Shown piece after piece: positions 12,660 through 23,647 of a stretch of DNA of 64,000 nt. The notes below the pieces were generated by a model. That model saw only the letters and a program-made list of their open reading frames with translations, made no database searches and was not told where the DNA came from. The stretch lies in NCBI RefSeq assembly GCF_005239225.2, contig NC_133289.1:13066889-13130888 (forward strand). The letters are read 5' to 3'. A program made the position numbers and the translations under genes. Numbering within the stretch: position 1 is the first letter of the stretch; every line of letters starts with the position of its first letter. The stretch is from Populus alba. Taxonomy: Eukaryota; Streptophyta; Magnoliopsida; Malpighiales; Salicaceae.

Positions 12660-14090
12660 GTTAAAAAAGATACTACCCAAATCCACAAACCTGCAAATAT
12701 TAACAATTGCCACAACCAATCGAACCAATCTATACTAATTATTCCAACATATTCAACTATTAATCCTAAGATAAATTCAACGTTAACAATTACAATTCAC
12801 AAATTAATCAATAATTATATTCAAAACAATAAAAAATATAACAAAAAATAAATTCAATAAATTCAACAAATTATACTTCAACAAATTAACAATTACAATT
12901 CAACAAATTCAAAAAATTCAAAAAAATTCAAAAATTCAACTTTAACTAATTCTAAGTTAAATTAACTAATAACAATTCTAACAACACAACAACAAAAAAT
13001 ATTCAATAAATCCAACAATTAAATTCAATTATTCAACAATTAAATTAACAAATATTCAACAAATTCAAAAAATATTCAAAAAATTCAACTTTAACTAATT
13101 CTAAGTTAAATTACCTAATAACAATTCTAACAACACAACAACAAAAAATATTCAATAAATCCAACAATTAAATTCAATTATTCAACAATTAAATTAACAA
13201 ATATTCAACAAATTCAAAAAATTCAAAAAATATTCAAAAAATTCAACTTTGACTAATTCTAAGTTAAATTACCTAATAACAATTCCAACAACACAACAAC
13301 AAAAAATATTCAATAAATCCAACAATTAAATTCAATTATTCAACAATTAAATTAACAAATATTCAACAAATTAAAAAAATTCAAAAAATATTCAAAAAAA
13401 CTAATTCTAAGTTAAATTACCTAATAAAAATTCTAACAACACAACAACAAAAAATATTCAATAAATCCAACAATTAAATTCAATTATTCAACAATTAAAT
13501 TAACAAATATTCAACAAATTCAAAAAATTCAAAAAATATTCAAAAAATTCAACTTTAACTAATTCTAAGTTAAATTACCTAATAAAAATTCTAACAACAC
13601 AACAACAAAAAATATTCAATAAATCCAACAATTAAATTCAATTATTCAACAATTAAATTAACAAATATTCAACAAATTCAAAAAATTCAAAAAATATTCA
13701 AAAAATTCAACTTTAACTAATTCTAACTTAAATTACCTAATAAAAATTCTAACAACACAACAACAAAAAATATTCAATAAATTCAACAATTAAATTCAAT
13801 TATTCAACAATTAAATTAACAAATATTCAACAAATTCAAAAAATATTCAAAAAAAAAAGGAACGAAATATACATACCTTAATAATGTGTCAAATTCAAAA
13901 CTTTATCTACATTGCAACAAAAAACACCAACACAACAAAAATAAAAACAACTAAAAATAAAATAAAATAAAATAAATTAGAAAAAAAACACATACCTTTT
14001 AATATAATGAAGATTTACAACACCAAATCTTGCTAGAGATTAAAGGTGAAAGTGTTTAAGGATTGAGGGGAAAAAAATGAAAAATCTAGG
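12660..14090. repeat. AT-rich minisatellite, period about 149-158 bp, six to seven copies
   Basis: The tandem block proper runs from about 12900 to 13855. The landmark string ctaattctaa recurs with spacings of 149, 158, about 149, 157 and 158 bp. Each unit also carries acaacacaacaac and attattcaacaatta stretches, and length differences come from a variable number of attcaaaaa steps. It lies between the start of the TNPA-like gene and the internal CCGACGG array, so it may be 5' leader or intron of that gene. Flanking sequence to 12660 and 14090 is similar in composition but not tandem. Confidence 0.85.
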
Positions 14091-14640
14091 CTGAAAAACG
14101 CAGGAGAAGAGAAGAAGCGGCGGGGAGAAGAAGAAAAAATGAGGCGAAGCGGCGGGGGTGGAACTTATAGGTCACTTTTACCGACGGACTCCCCGACGGA
14201 ATTAACATCCGTCGGTAACAGGTTACAAATCCGTCGGTAAAAGGTCAAAATTCCGTCGGTATTTTTCGAATTTCGCCCCGAATTTTTAAAAGCCCTCCAA
14301 AATTTTTGAAGTCCGTCGGTGATTCCGTCGGTAATCTGACAAGTTCAGGGGCGCATTAATTAACGCACTTTGGGAAACACGCGGTCCGTCGGTAATTCTG
14401 TTGGTAAAATGGGTAACCGACAAATTACCGACGGAGCTACGCCGTCGGTAATACCGTCGGTGATTGTGGCATTTTGTTGTAAATATTTTCGAACTCTCTG
14501 TGAGATACCGATGGACGGTGAGTCCGTCGGCATTGCCGTCGGTGATTGTGGCATTTTGTTGTAAATATTTTCGAACTCTCTATGAGATACCGATGGACGG
14601 TGAGTCCGTCGGCATGGACGTCGGTGATTGTGGCATTATG
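14090..14640 (-). promoter_or_regulatory. Internal CCGACGG/CCGTCGG array and probable promoter of the TNPA-like gene
   Basis: A third motif array sits inside the element, upstream of the TNPA-like gene. Its gene-proximal edge (14160-14215) resembles the gene-proximal edge of the right terminal array (19070-19125): both read CTTTT, then R-CCGACGGACT, then CCGAC, then ATTAA with another CCGTCGGT. A purine-rich GA/GG leader lies next to each, at 14100-14160 and 19000-19070. The distal part (14461-14638) has two full 82-bp direct repeats plus a partial third, each carrying tgattgtggcatt. I infer that each gene has its own copy of one promoter and binding-site module. No CACTA terminus is present here, so it is not simply the end of a nested element. 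Confidence 0.6.
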
Positions 14641-14823
14641 CAGGAAAGTTTGTCTTTGTATTGCCTGTTTACCTTCCTGCAGAAACTTAACTGATAAACT
14701 GTCCATCACATAAACACAATAACCACATTGCTTAAACAGTAAATATTTTGTTTTACAAAATACATCATCAATAATCTAAATTACATGAGACAAATGTTTT
14801 TACATAGGGCTTCATGTTCATAA

Positions 14824-17800
14824 TTAGTCGGAATTTTCTTCTTCTTCCTCGTCAATTGAATTGTCATCATCTTCATCGCAATCTTCAATATGGATATCAT
14901 CTTCTTCATCGACATTTGGTTGTCCGCTAGAGCTGAGAACAACATTCAACTCCTCTCCGTCAATATCAACAAGACTATCATCGAGAACTCGAAAATTTGA
15001 ATTTTCTTCCAATTCAATCGAAGGAGCAACTCGATATGGTTCAACCAACTCACGAACTTGAAAGACTTCATCTCGCACACTTGTGTCTTCGTTCTCATCC
15101 TGAACAACCTCGACACGACCCCATGGTTTCGTTTTTAAAACGGACAACCAATCAACTCTTGAACGATCCTTTCTAAATGAAGGGGTGTATGTGTAATAAA
15201 CTTGTTGACATTGCTTTGCGAAAACAAAGACATCGTTTATGTTGCGGAGTCTAGCTTTTGAGTTGATTTCGACCAGACCATGGTGCGGATCAACTCTGAA
15301 TCCTCTGTCCGTCGTGTCATACCAATAGCATTTGAATAAAAACACTTTATTCTGCTCGCTATGATATTGCAGTTCGACGACCTCTTCTAATCTACCATAG
15401 TAGTCAACTTCTAACTGGCTACTTGTGGATCCCTTAACACAAACACCACAGTTGTATGTCTTTCTTCCTTGCCCGTATTCTTTAGTATGGAAAACATATC
15501 CATTGATAAAATACCCGTTGTAGCACTTAACTTTTCTTTCAGGGCCGAGGCTTAATGAAGACAATGACTTGGGCGCACTCCTTCCCATTTGATAAACCTT
15601 GTAAATATATGTAATTAAATGTACATCAATACACGGTAAATGAACGAGAATCTCGTAATGACATGCATACGTTAGAATGAGTTTGTGATAGTGCTTACAT
15701 GTGTTCTGAACCATGTGGCAAATTGTTCATCTTGTAATTGAAAGATCTGGGATTCGGTCAGCTGCGAGTTATTGGAGAGCAAATATTGTCGATGTTGCCT
15801 GCAAGTGATAATGAGTGTATGATATTACAATATATAATTAACAGTATATTACTGACAAAGTTTAATTACTATTACACATATATAGACTTACTGAATAAAT
15901 GGTCTCAGCTCATCACAGTTAAATAGAACATAGTTGTGTGCTTGTTTGAATTCTATTTCCGACAAATATCTTCCTCTTATGACATTTTTAGGTGTGGGTC
16001 GTCCAGTATTGGAGAATATTGACAAGTTCCCACTGGAAGGCACTTCACCGCCATCGTCATGCCGTGGAACGCGATTGATTCTTGTTCTCAGATGAGGTTC
16101 GAAATAGTACGAGATAAATGTTGATATCTCTTCAACAATATAGGCCTCAGATATCGAAGCCTCAACATGCGCCTTGTTCTTAACCTTTTTTTTTAGATTA
16201 AACAAGTACCTGCATTGAAGTACAATTAAAGTATTTTCAAATAAGAAAAACATAGAAAATACTTTAAGATATGAATTCCATTGCAACTGTAATATTTCAC
16301 CGTTCGAATGGGTACATCCATCTATACTGGACCGGTCCTCCAGCTTTTGCCTCGAACGGTAGATGTATAGGGAGATGCTCCATTGAGTCAAAAAATGAAG
16401 GAGGGAATATCATCTCAAGTTTGCATAGTGTCTCGATGATATTCGTTTGAAGCATCTCAATGTGCTCAACATTCATCTTGCTGGAGCATATATCTCTGAA
16501 GAAATGACTGATCTCCGTTAGTGCATCCCATATTCCCTTTGGCAACAAATCACGAAAAGCTAATGGGATGAGTGTTTGCATAAACACGTGGCAGTCATGG
16601 CTCTTCATTCCATACAATCTGCAGTCCTCTATGTTAACAAGCCTTGATATGTTCGATGCATGTCCATCCGGGAAACGCAGACTCTTAAGCCATTTGTAGA
16701 CTAGCAGTTGTGCGTTTTTCTCTAACACGAAGCTTGCCCTTGGTTTTGCAACCCGTGACTCGTCATAAACCAACTCCATATTTTTACGGTTACAGTATAA
16801 AGCTATATCCAATCTAGCCTTCATGTTGTCCTTTGTCTTCCCCTTTACATCCATGACGGTGTTGAAATATTCTCAAACACGTTCTTTTCGATATGCATGA
16901 CGTCAAGGTTATGGCGGAGAAGATTAGTCTTCTAATACGGAAGCTCCCAAAAGATACTTCGCTTTACCCAATTATGGGTCAAACCAAAACCAGGAAACTT
17001 TTGCTTACCTGATTGAAGGCCAAACACAATGTCACCGTACTCTGATACAACATGATGCAATTCTTCACTGGAAAGACGCGGGGATGCAACATCTTTTTCA
17101 ACTCTACCAACAAAGAAATCTTTTCTGTTCTTTCTGAACCTGTGATTAAGTGGCAAGAAGCGACGGTGACAGTCAAAAAAAGAAGCTTTACCTCCGTTTG
17201 CTAGCGTGAATGCCTTGTTGTTTTCCATGCAGTATGGACATGCGAGTTCCCCATGCGTGCTCCAACCAGAAAGCATTCCATAAGCTGGAAAATCACTGAT
17301 AGTCCATATCAAAGCCGCCCTCATAAGGAAATTTTGTTTCCTAGATATATCATAAGTCAGAGATCCAGAGGACCACAACTGCGCCAGCTCATCTATCAAC
17401 GGTCGAAGACAAACATCTATATTCCGCCCCGGGCTGCTTGGACCGGGTATGACAGTAGATAGAAACATGAACTCCGGCCTCATACACATTCCCGGTGGCA
17501 AGTTATAAACTGTGAGAATGACCGGCCAACAAGAATAGGGAGCAGCAAATGACCTAAATGGGTTGAACCCGTCTGTACACAACCCAAGTCGAACATTCCT
17601 TGATTCAGCAGAAAAGTCAGGATGAACACTGTTAAAACGTTTCCACGCTTCGCCATCAGAAGGATGCACCATCACACCATCAACGACATCGTGTGTTTGG
17701 TGCCATGTCATGTGCTCAGCAGTCCTTGGTGACATAAATAACCTCTACAGTCTAGGTGTGATCGGGAAATATCTAAGTTTTTTATATGCCACTAGAGTCT

Positions 17801-18617
17801 TCCCCCTGCCAGTTCTGGGTTTGTAACAGGAATGCCCGCATGTCATGCACTCGGTCATCACAGCATTTTCAAGGTAGTATAACATGCAGAAGTTAGGGCA
17901 CATGTCAATTTTCTGGTATCCTAAACAGAGGGGTTTCATCATGGACTTCGCAGCATAGAAGTTCTCTTTGAGCCTGTTCCCTTCTGGTAAAATGCTTCTT
18001 GCCCAATCAATAATTTTGTCATACCCGGCCTCACTCAACCCGTGATCTGACTTGATGGTGAACACCTGTGCCACAGCCGATAATTTACTGTGGTTTGTGC
18101 AGCCATCCCATAATGCTTCGTCAGAATCTTTCAACAAATCAAAAAACCTAGCTGCCTCTGCATTAGGTTCTTCTTCTACAATTGGACATTGATTGACATT
18201 ATCTTGATTCATTCTCATTGCATCCATAACCATGTTTCTGTAAGGATTAGTGTTGTCATTTGCCGCTTCATGCACGTTGCTAGCACTAGAAGTTGACCCA
18301 ACCACCGTTTCTCCCATTCTCCTATTACTAACAAATACCTCTCCATGTGCATACCAACACTCGTAATCCTCCACAAACCCTTTGTGTAGAAGATGCATCA
18401 TTACAACATCTGGATGCAGATACTTTTTATTTTGACACTTCATACATGGACACCTAATACCGCCTCCAGTAAAATTTCTGGGAATAGATGTTGCAAAATT
18501 AATAAAACCCTGAACCCCGTTACAATAATCCATCCTCCGCAATCCTTGGGGTAAATCTAGATACATCCATGAACGATCATCCATGACTTCTATCGAACCT
18601 CTATAAAAAGGACCCAT
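14824..18617 (-). pseudogene. CACTA TNP2-type transposase, two stops and one frameshift
   Basis: The exons are 18617-16301, 16209-15892, 15798-15699 and 15597-14824, with introns of 91, 93 and 101 bp and matching phases, about 1,170 codons when one missing base is allowed for. In order it shows a Transpos_assoc zinc-binding domain (about residues 12-90, with C-P-C-M-K-C), the tnp2 transposase core (about 250-640, with G-L-C-T-D-G-F-N-P-F and H-N-L-D-V-M-H-I-E-K-N-V), a DUF4218 region (about 680-810) and a DUF4216 region (about 925-1010), then an acidic tail. TNP2/TNPD cuts the element ends. The lesions are TAG at 17745-17747 (family consensus Gln), TAG at 16932-16934 (consensus Trp) and a 1-bp deletion near 16868-16874. 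The rest is open, so inactivation looks recent. The start is the first ATG; a second Met 11 codons on begins the conserved domain. Confidence 0.9.
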
Positions 18618-18898
18618 TAATTAAGCAAGCTCTTAATTATTTCAAAACACAACATGTAATTCGGTAATTCTACAAATTAAATTTTAACAATTTTCAAACA
18701 AATACAATCTTATAAAATCTAAAACAAACCATAACAAGTATAAAATTATACATTCATATACTACAAGTTTGTTTGAGAAATAACAATAAAACATGTACAT
18801 CTACTAAAAAAAAATAATACATATACTAAAAAAACAATAAAATTAACATTTAAATGTTAAAATTTTAAAAGATAGAATTACTTACAAAAAATGATAAA

Positions 18899-19571
18899 AT
18901 CCGTCGGTAAATCAGAACACGGATGCTGTGACCACAAAACAAATACAACTTGTTGTGCTAAGATGAGAAAAATTCTTGTTTTGGGGTGAGGGGGGGCTGG
19001 TTATTTTGCAGATGGGGAGGGTTAGGATTAGGAAGAAGGAGAAATGGGGGAGAGAGTGTCGGCAGAGGAGCCATATATTAACTTTTGCCGACGGACTTAC
19101 CGACAGACATTAATACCGTCGGTGAATTCATCGGCAAAACCGTCGGTAATTCTGATGGGAAATCGACACGTCACCGCACGGACCTGCTGTTCAAATCCAT
19201 CGGTGATTCCGTCGGTATTTTTAACGGTGCACTCGTCACGTCACTGGTACGGATCTGGCATTTCAAATCCGTCGGTATTTTTTGACGGTGAATAGGTCCC
19301 ATCACGCGTACGATCCCTAGTTTTTAATTCCGTCGGTGATTCCGTCGGAAAAATCACCCGCCAAAACCTCCGCGCTACTGCCCGCCCTTTTTTCATTAAT
19401 TTTGAATTTTCGGTCGGTAATTCGGTCGGTAATTACCGACGGAAATAGTTCGTCGGTAATTACCGACCGAATTACCGACGAATATTGTCCGTCGGTGATT
19501 TCGGCCGAAAAATACCGACAGAAAAAATTCCGTCGGCATGTCCGTTGGTATTTAGCGATTTTCTGGTAGTG
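18899..19571. repeat. Right subterminal array and probable promoter of the transposase gene
   Basis: One CCGTCGGTAAA copy lies at 18899-18914 and a dense array runs from 19084 to about 19550. It has many CCGACGG/CCGTCGG copies plus the variant CGGTCGGTAATT at 19410-19470. It lies upstream of the transposase start at 18617. As in En/Spm, the terminal region probably serves both as transposase binding region and as promoter; that is inference from the family. Confidence 0.8.
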
Positions 19572-21110
19572 GAAATAAAAGAATCATCTAAAAAGAGATA
19601 GAAACCAATAATATACTTGCGATCTGTGAGATTAATGTCGTGATCAGCATCAGAGTATGCTTATAACTCCAAGAGAGAGGTGAATGGAAGTAAAATACTC
19701 TAAAAGACTATGCTCTAAAGATATCGCAACATATGAAGTAGGAGAAGCAACAAACTGACTAACAACATAAACAATATATGTAATGTCTGGACGAATAATA
19801 GGGAGATATACCAAGCTCCCAAATAATAGTACGGTATAAAGTAGGATTTGACAAGAGTAAACCATTAGAAGAAGAATATCTTGTGTTAACCTTAATGGAA
19901 GTATCTATAATATTATTATCAGTAAGTCTAACCCTCTCAAGAATATCTGAAACATATTTCGACTAAGAAAAAAAAGATAACCTCTAGGTGAATAGACTAC
20001 CTTAATACCCTAGAAGTATTATAGAGAATCTAAATCCTTTATTTCAAGCTGTTTAGCTAACCTTGTCTTCAAAACTGAAATATCATCAATATTATCACCA
20101 GTAATAATCATGTCATCAACATATAAAGACATAATGATACAACTTGCAACAATGCATTTAACAAAAAGAGTATAATCATGATTATTAGAAACAATAACAA
20201 AGGAAAAGATCACAATAGAGAATTTCTCAAACCAAACATGGGGTGCTTGTTTGAGACTATATAACGCTTTCTAGAGCTTGTAAACATACCTAGAATAATG
20301 TGAAACACTAAGAGGGGACGCCATATAATTTTTTTCTTGAAGATCTCCATTAAAAAAAAATTAACATCAAGTTGAGAGATATGTCACTTATGAACCGAAT
20401 CTACTGCAATAAGAGTATGACTAGTAGTCATTTTTGCAATATGAGCAAATGGTTCCTCATAATCCATACCATACTATTGAGAGTATCCTTTGGCAACCAA
20501 CATAATTTTGTATCACTCAATAGATCAATCAGAATTAATTTTGATCTTATACACCCAACGACAACCAAGAACACTCTTACTAAGAGGTAAAGGAACCAAA
20601 TCCTAAGTATGTGTTTTATGCAAAGCATAAAATTTTAGCTTGTGGATATAAGGAGAGAAACTTTTAAAATTGCTCAGCTATAGTACTAGGATCGGTGAAA
20701 GGACCTAATAAGATTGTTGCTACAATATTATAGTGTGATGGTTTGTAACCTTGAGATGGTCTATGATCATTAGATTGTGATTGACTAATAGGTTTTTAGG
20801 CTTGATTCCATTGCCTCAGCTTAGGACACTAAGTCTTCCAATGACCTTTCTACTTATAGAAACTCCACTCGTCGAAGGCAACCTTTATATAAGGCTTATT
20901 CTGATTACTATAGTATAATTTAGAAGGTACTACTAGCATAGAAGGATTAGAGGGATATAAATTTTTCTTTTTAGAATAATACTAAAGACGTATTTCTTCA
21001 GCTAATAACTTAATAACAACTATATCAATAAAAAGAAGTGAAGAACGATGCAAAATTGAACCTCTAAGTCCTTCAAAATCATTGATGTTACTAAATTCCC
21101 TACCTACTTC
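19572..21110 (-). pseudogene. Decayed Ty1/copia retroelement, minus strand (gag, RT, RNase H)
   Basis: Minus-strand frames give a recognisable copia series. A gag piece with L-L-A-E-E lies near 21000, and a degenerate zinc knuckle retaining G-H-W-K and C-P-K lies near 20860. Reverse transcriptase runs over about 20620-19900, with K-I-M-L-V-A-K-G-Y-S, the Y-V-D-D catalytic motif followed by M-I-I-T-G-D near 20110, and then K-D-L-D. The connection region has R-P-D-I-T-Y near 19780, and RNase H has Y-S-D-A-D-H at 19640. Many stops and shifts interrupt it, and protease and integrase are absent, so it cannot be functional. The CACTA element interrupts RNase H; its continuation is at 10499-10571. 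LTRs were not identified. Confidence 0.85.
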
Positions 21111-22330
21111 TCCTATGTATGAAAATTTGTTACAACTTTAGTGTGGGGGGAATAAACTCTCATATTGAAAGAGATCACAAATGCTTTATTAAGCTTTAAT
21201 CTAAGGAGGAAAGCTGGTGACAAAAATTCATAAGGCGAAGAAATTAGGAGTAATTAGGAGCATGGGAGAAATAAGTCCCTAAATGAATTGAGAAATAACA
21301 AAGCTCGATCCAAATCCAGGAAGTGAAAGGATATACAATATTATAAGTGTGGAAAAACAAGACATATAAAAATCGAATGTCTAGAGAAAATGAAGGGGGA
21401 TGCAGAGAACAAAGAGAATTCATCAAAGTCTACGAATAAAAAAAAAAAGACTCAAAGAGCGGCAACAAAGATATGCTTTCTAAGTAAGTTTCTATCAAAT
21501 CTAGAATGACAACATTGAGATACAGTCAAATGGATCTTCAGATACTTAAAGGGTACTATAAATTATGAAATCATGTTTAGTAGGGGCCTTTTTATTGGAA
21601 GTTTACGATTCAGTCTCTAGTTGCACTAACTAATATTAAGTCAAAATATATGGTAGTGGTTGAGGCTGTCAAGAAAGCCTTATGACTTACATGTTTGGTT
21701 AAAGAGTTTGGTATTCAACAAGGTGGAGTTCAGTTGTATTATGATAGTTAGAGTGCCATTTACTTGGCAAAAAACCAAGCATATAGATGTGAGGTTTCAT
21801 AGGATCAGATAATTGGTTTCTTCTAGTGAATTGTTGCTTAAAAACATTCAGACTTTTAAGAATGTTATAGACATGCTAAAAATCTTTTTACCACAATAAG
21901 TTCGAGCATTACTTAAATTCAATTAGTGTCTCTAGATGATAGATAAGAGATGTCCTAACTTATTATCCTAGTTGGAGTTTCTCAACTTTTTCACTAAGGG
22001 GTAGATATTTGTGAAGGGTGAAGATTGTTGTAGTTTGTAGTTCATAGGTAGATTTTGAAGTGGAGTGGGAGTATTTTGAGTGAGGCAGAGCAAAACGATA
22101 GCATTTGCTTCTCTGGAACTTATTTCATCTTTTGTTGCCATAGATGATTAATAGGTTAGCGGTGTGAGGGCAACATCCTCACAGTATAGTAAAGTGGTAT
22201 TATAAAATATTTATACTACATAGATGGTTAGGATTTCTTGAGTAGCTAAGTTTTCTTGGACGATTTAGGATCTACTATAAATATATATATCATTGGCATA
22301 GTGAAAAATAAATGTATTGTTCAAAATGAT
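21111..22330 (+). pseudogene. Second decayed Ty1/copia element, plus strand, internally deleted
   Basis: A gag end with a zinc knuckle (Y-Y-K-C-G-K then H-I-K and C, first Cys lost) lies at about 21336-21390 and runs into a Lys-rich stretch. RNase H follows directly from about 21515: F-R-Y-L-K-G-T, then K-H-I-D-V-R-F-H near 21790 and N-V-I-D-M-L-K at 21860. Protease, integrase and reverse transcriptase are missing, so a large deletion joined gag to RNase H. A purine-rich tract near 22000 and the following 300 bp are a likely 3' LTR by position, but no 5' LTR was found. It lies beside, and opposite in orientation to, the copia at 19572-21110. Confidence 0.75.
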
Positions 22331-23647
22331 TTAGATATTATTTTTTAAAATATTTTTAAAAGTGGATTTATGATTATTATTTTTTTATCAAGGAATTTAT
22401 GTCAACTGAATCAAATGATTTTAAAACTATCAAATACATTCGTAAGAATAAATTCTTAACTTAAAAAATCAAAGAAAGAAAAAAAAAAACTTCTTAAATT
22501 GAGATTTGATGATTCTCTCCTCAACCCTCCCCTTCTCTTCATGTTTCTCCTCAGTACAGTAGGAGAAATAAAATAAAATAAATTAAGGCAATATATAACT
22601 GCATATCCTCCCACTTGTCTTAATTAATTTTAAAAGCTAAACCTTGGTTTTTTTAAAATAAGAAACTGGCCGGTCAAATCCGCCGTCTCCAGGGCTCCAT
22701 TTGGGGATCCTTGGAGTAGAAAAGAAGAGGAGACTGTTTCGAATCTAATTCGATGACGTGGCATCAGAGAAACAGGAAGCTACGCAGCCTTGGCGAGGAC
22801 AATCTTCGAAAGGTTTTTATTTTTATTTTTTCCTGAAATTATGGTAGTAAAGAAGAACTCTCAAATTAAATAGCGTTTAAATTATTACCCAGTTCTCAAT
22901 TTAATCCCAAGACATATATAAAGCAGCTAGATTTCTGATATTTAGATCACTAAAAAAACCCTTTATTAATATTGTGTCTGAATCACATAATTCAGTCATA
23001 ATTTTTTTTCTGAAGGATTCGTGAGCACAAATGCATTTGTGACAGATTCATGATTAAGATGTATGGAGTCACAATCTCTTCGAAATTTAAAAATGGCTAT
23101 TTATTTGTAGTGGAAGTTTCTCGATTGACCCTTCTATGCCTGTCGGAAAATACTAATGGATGTTGACAGAAAGATCCCATTTAACGGAGGTCCCCAAAAA
23201 GAAAAGCATATGCGCGCAATTAAGTCTTTTAACTTATAAATCCATCCTCGTCAACATTATACATGTTTTGATTGGGAAGGAGAAAGAAAATGAGCAAAAA
23301 ATAAAATAAAATTAATGTATTGAAATTGTAATTTTGTTCCCTCGAGCTCCCACTTTCATCTTCCCCCACAAATTGAAGAGGAACGTTGAGCAAAGTTCTT
23401 TTAGTATGTTTCCCGTCAAAACTAACACCATACAAGTTGCCTTCGCTTCTATTTGACTGGCCATCAAAATTGTGCGAGAAAACACAAGCACAGGAGCCAA
23501 AATTGAAGAAGTAAATCAAAACATACGCCATGAAGTCATCTCAAGTATTGGTTGGTGGAAATTAAGGAGCTGTTGTTGTCGCGGAAAGGAGAGGCGATTA
23601 AGGATCATGCATCGGGTACTATAAGGTTTCAAGGATTGGTCCGGCGG
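22331..23647. other. Intergenic, downstream side of the bHLH gene
   Basis: No supportable gene. 22680-22820 is less AT-rich than its surroundings and contains a bZIP-type core TGACGTGGCA at about 22754, but no gene start could be tied to it. The 3' untranslated region of the bHLH gene should extend into the upper end of this stretch. Confidence 0.45.

Larger units (their letters stand above)
10572..19571 (-). mobile_element. CACTA (En/Spm-type) DNA transposon, 9,000 bp, with TSD
   Basis: The left end starts CACTACAAGA and the right end finishes TTCTGGTAGTG, whose reverse complement starts CACTACCAGA. GAA lies directly outside both ends (10569-10571 and 19572-19574), giving the 3-bp target duplication typical of CACTA elements. 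Subterminal arrays of CCGACGG and CCGTCGG lie at both ends. Inside, on the minus strand, are a TNP2-type transposase (14824-18617) and a TNPA-like gene of the Ptta/En/Spm family (11179-12617), the two-gene layout expected of an autonomous element. Both genes carry disabling lesions, so this copy should not move by itself, though it could perhaps be mobilised in trans. The insertion splits an older copia element. A third CCGACGG array lies inside the element at 14174-14640, which is unusual. Confidence 0.95.

Noticed and set aside
14160..14640. Internal array as the true right end of a nested, complete CACTA element
   Set aside because: No CACTA/TAGTG terminus or target duplication is found at 14640-14700, and the transposase gene continues directly beyond.
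14360..14709. Overlapping frames on both strands with repeated I-T-D-G and S-V-G phrases
   Set aside because: They are translations of the CCGACGG repeat array, not genes. The same holds for 10615-10848 and 19044-19569.
16979..17462. Additional frames over the transposase in other frames
   Set aside because: They are shadows of the TNP2 coding sequence, which shows the family motifs in a single frame.
17745..17747. Programmed read-through of TAG in the transposase
   Set aside because: The bases after the stop do not resemble known read-through contexts. A second stop and a frameshift also occur, so ordinary decay explains it better.
22754..22763. TGACGTGGCA as a regulatory element
   Set aside because: A good bZIP core, but it lies downstream of the bHLH gene and no start site could be linked to it.
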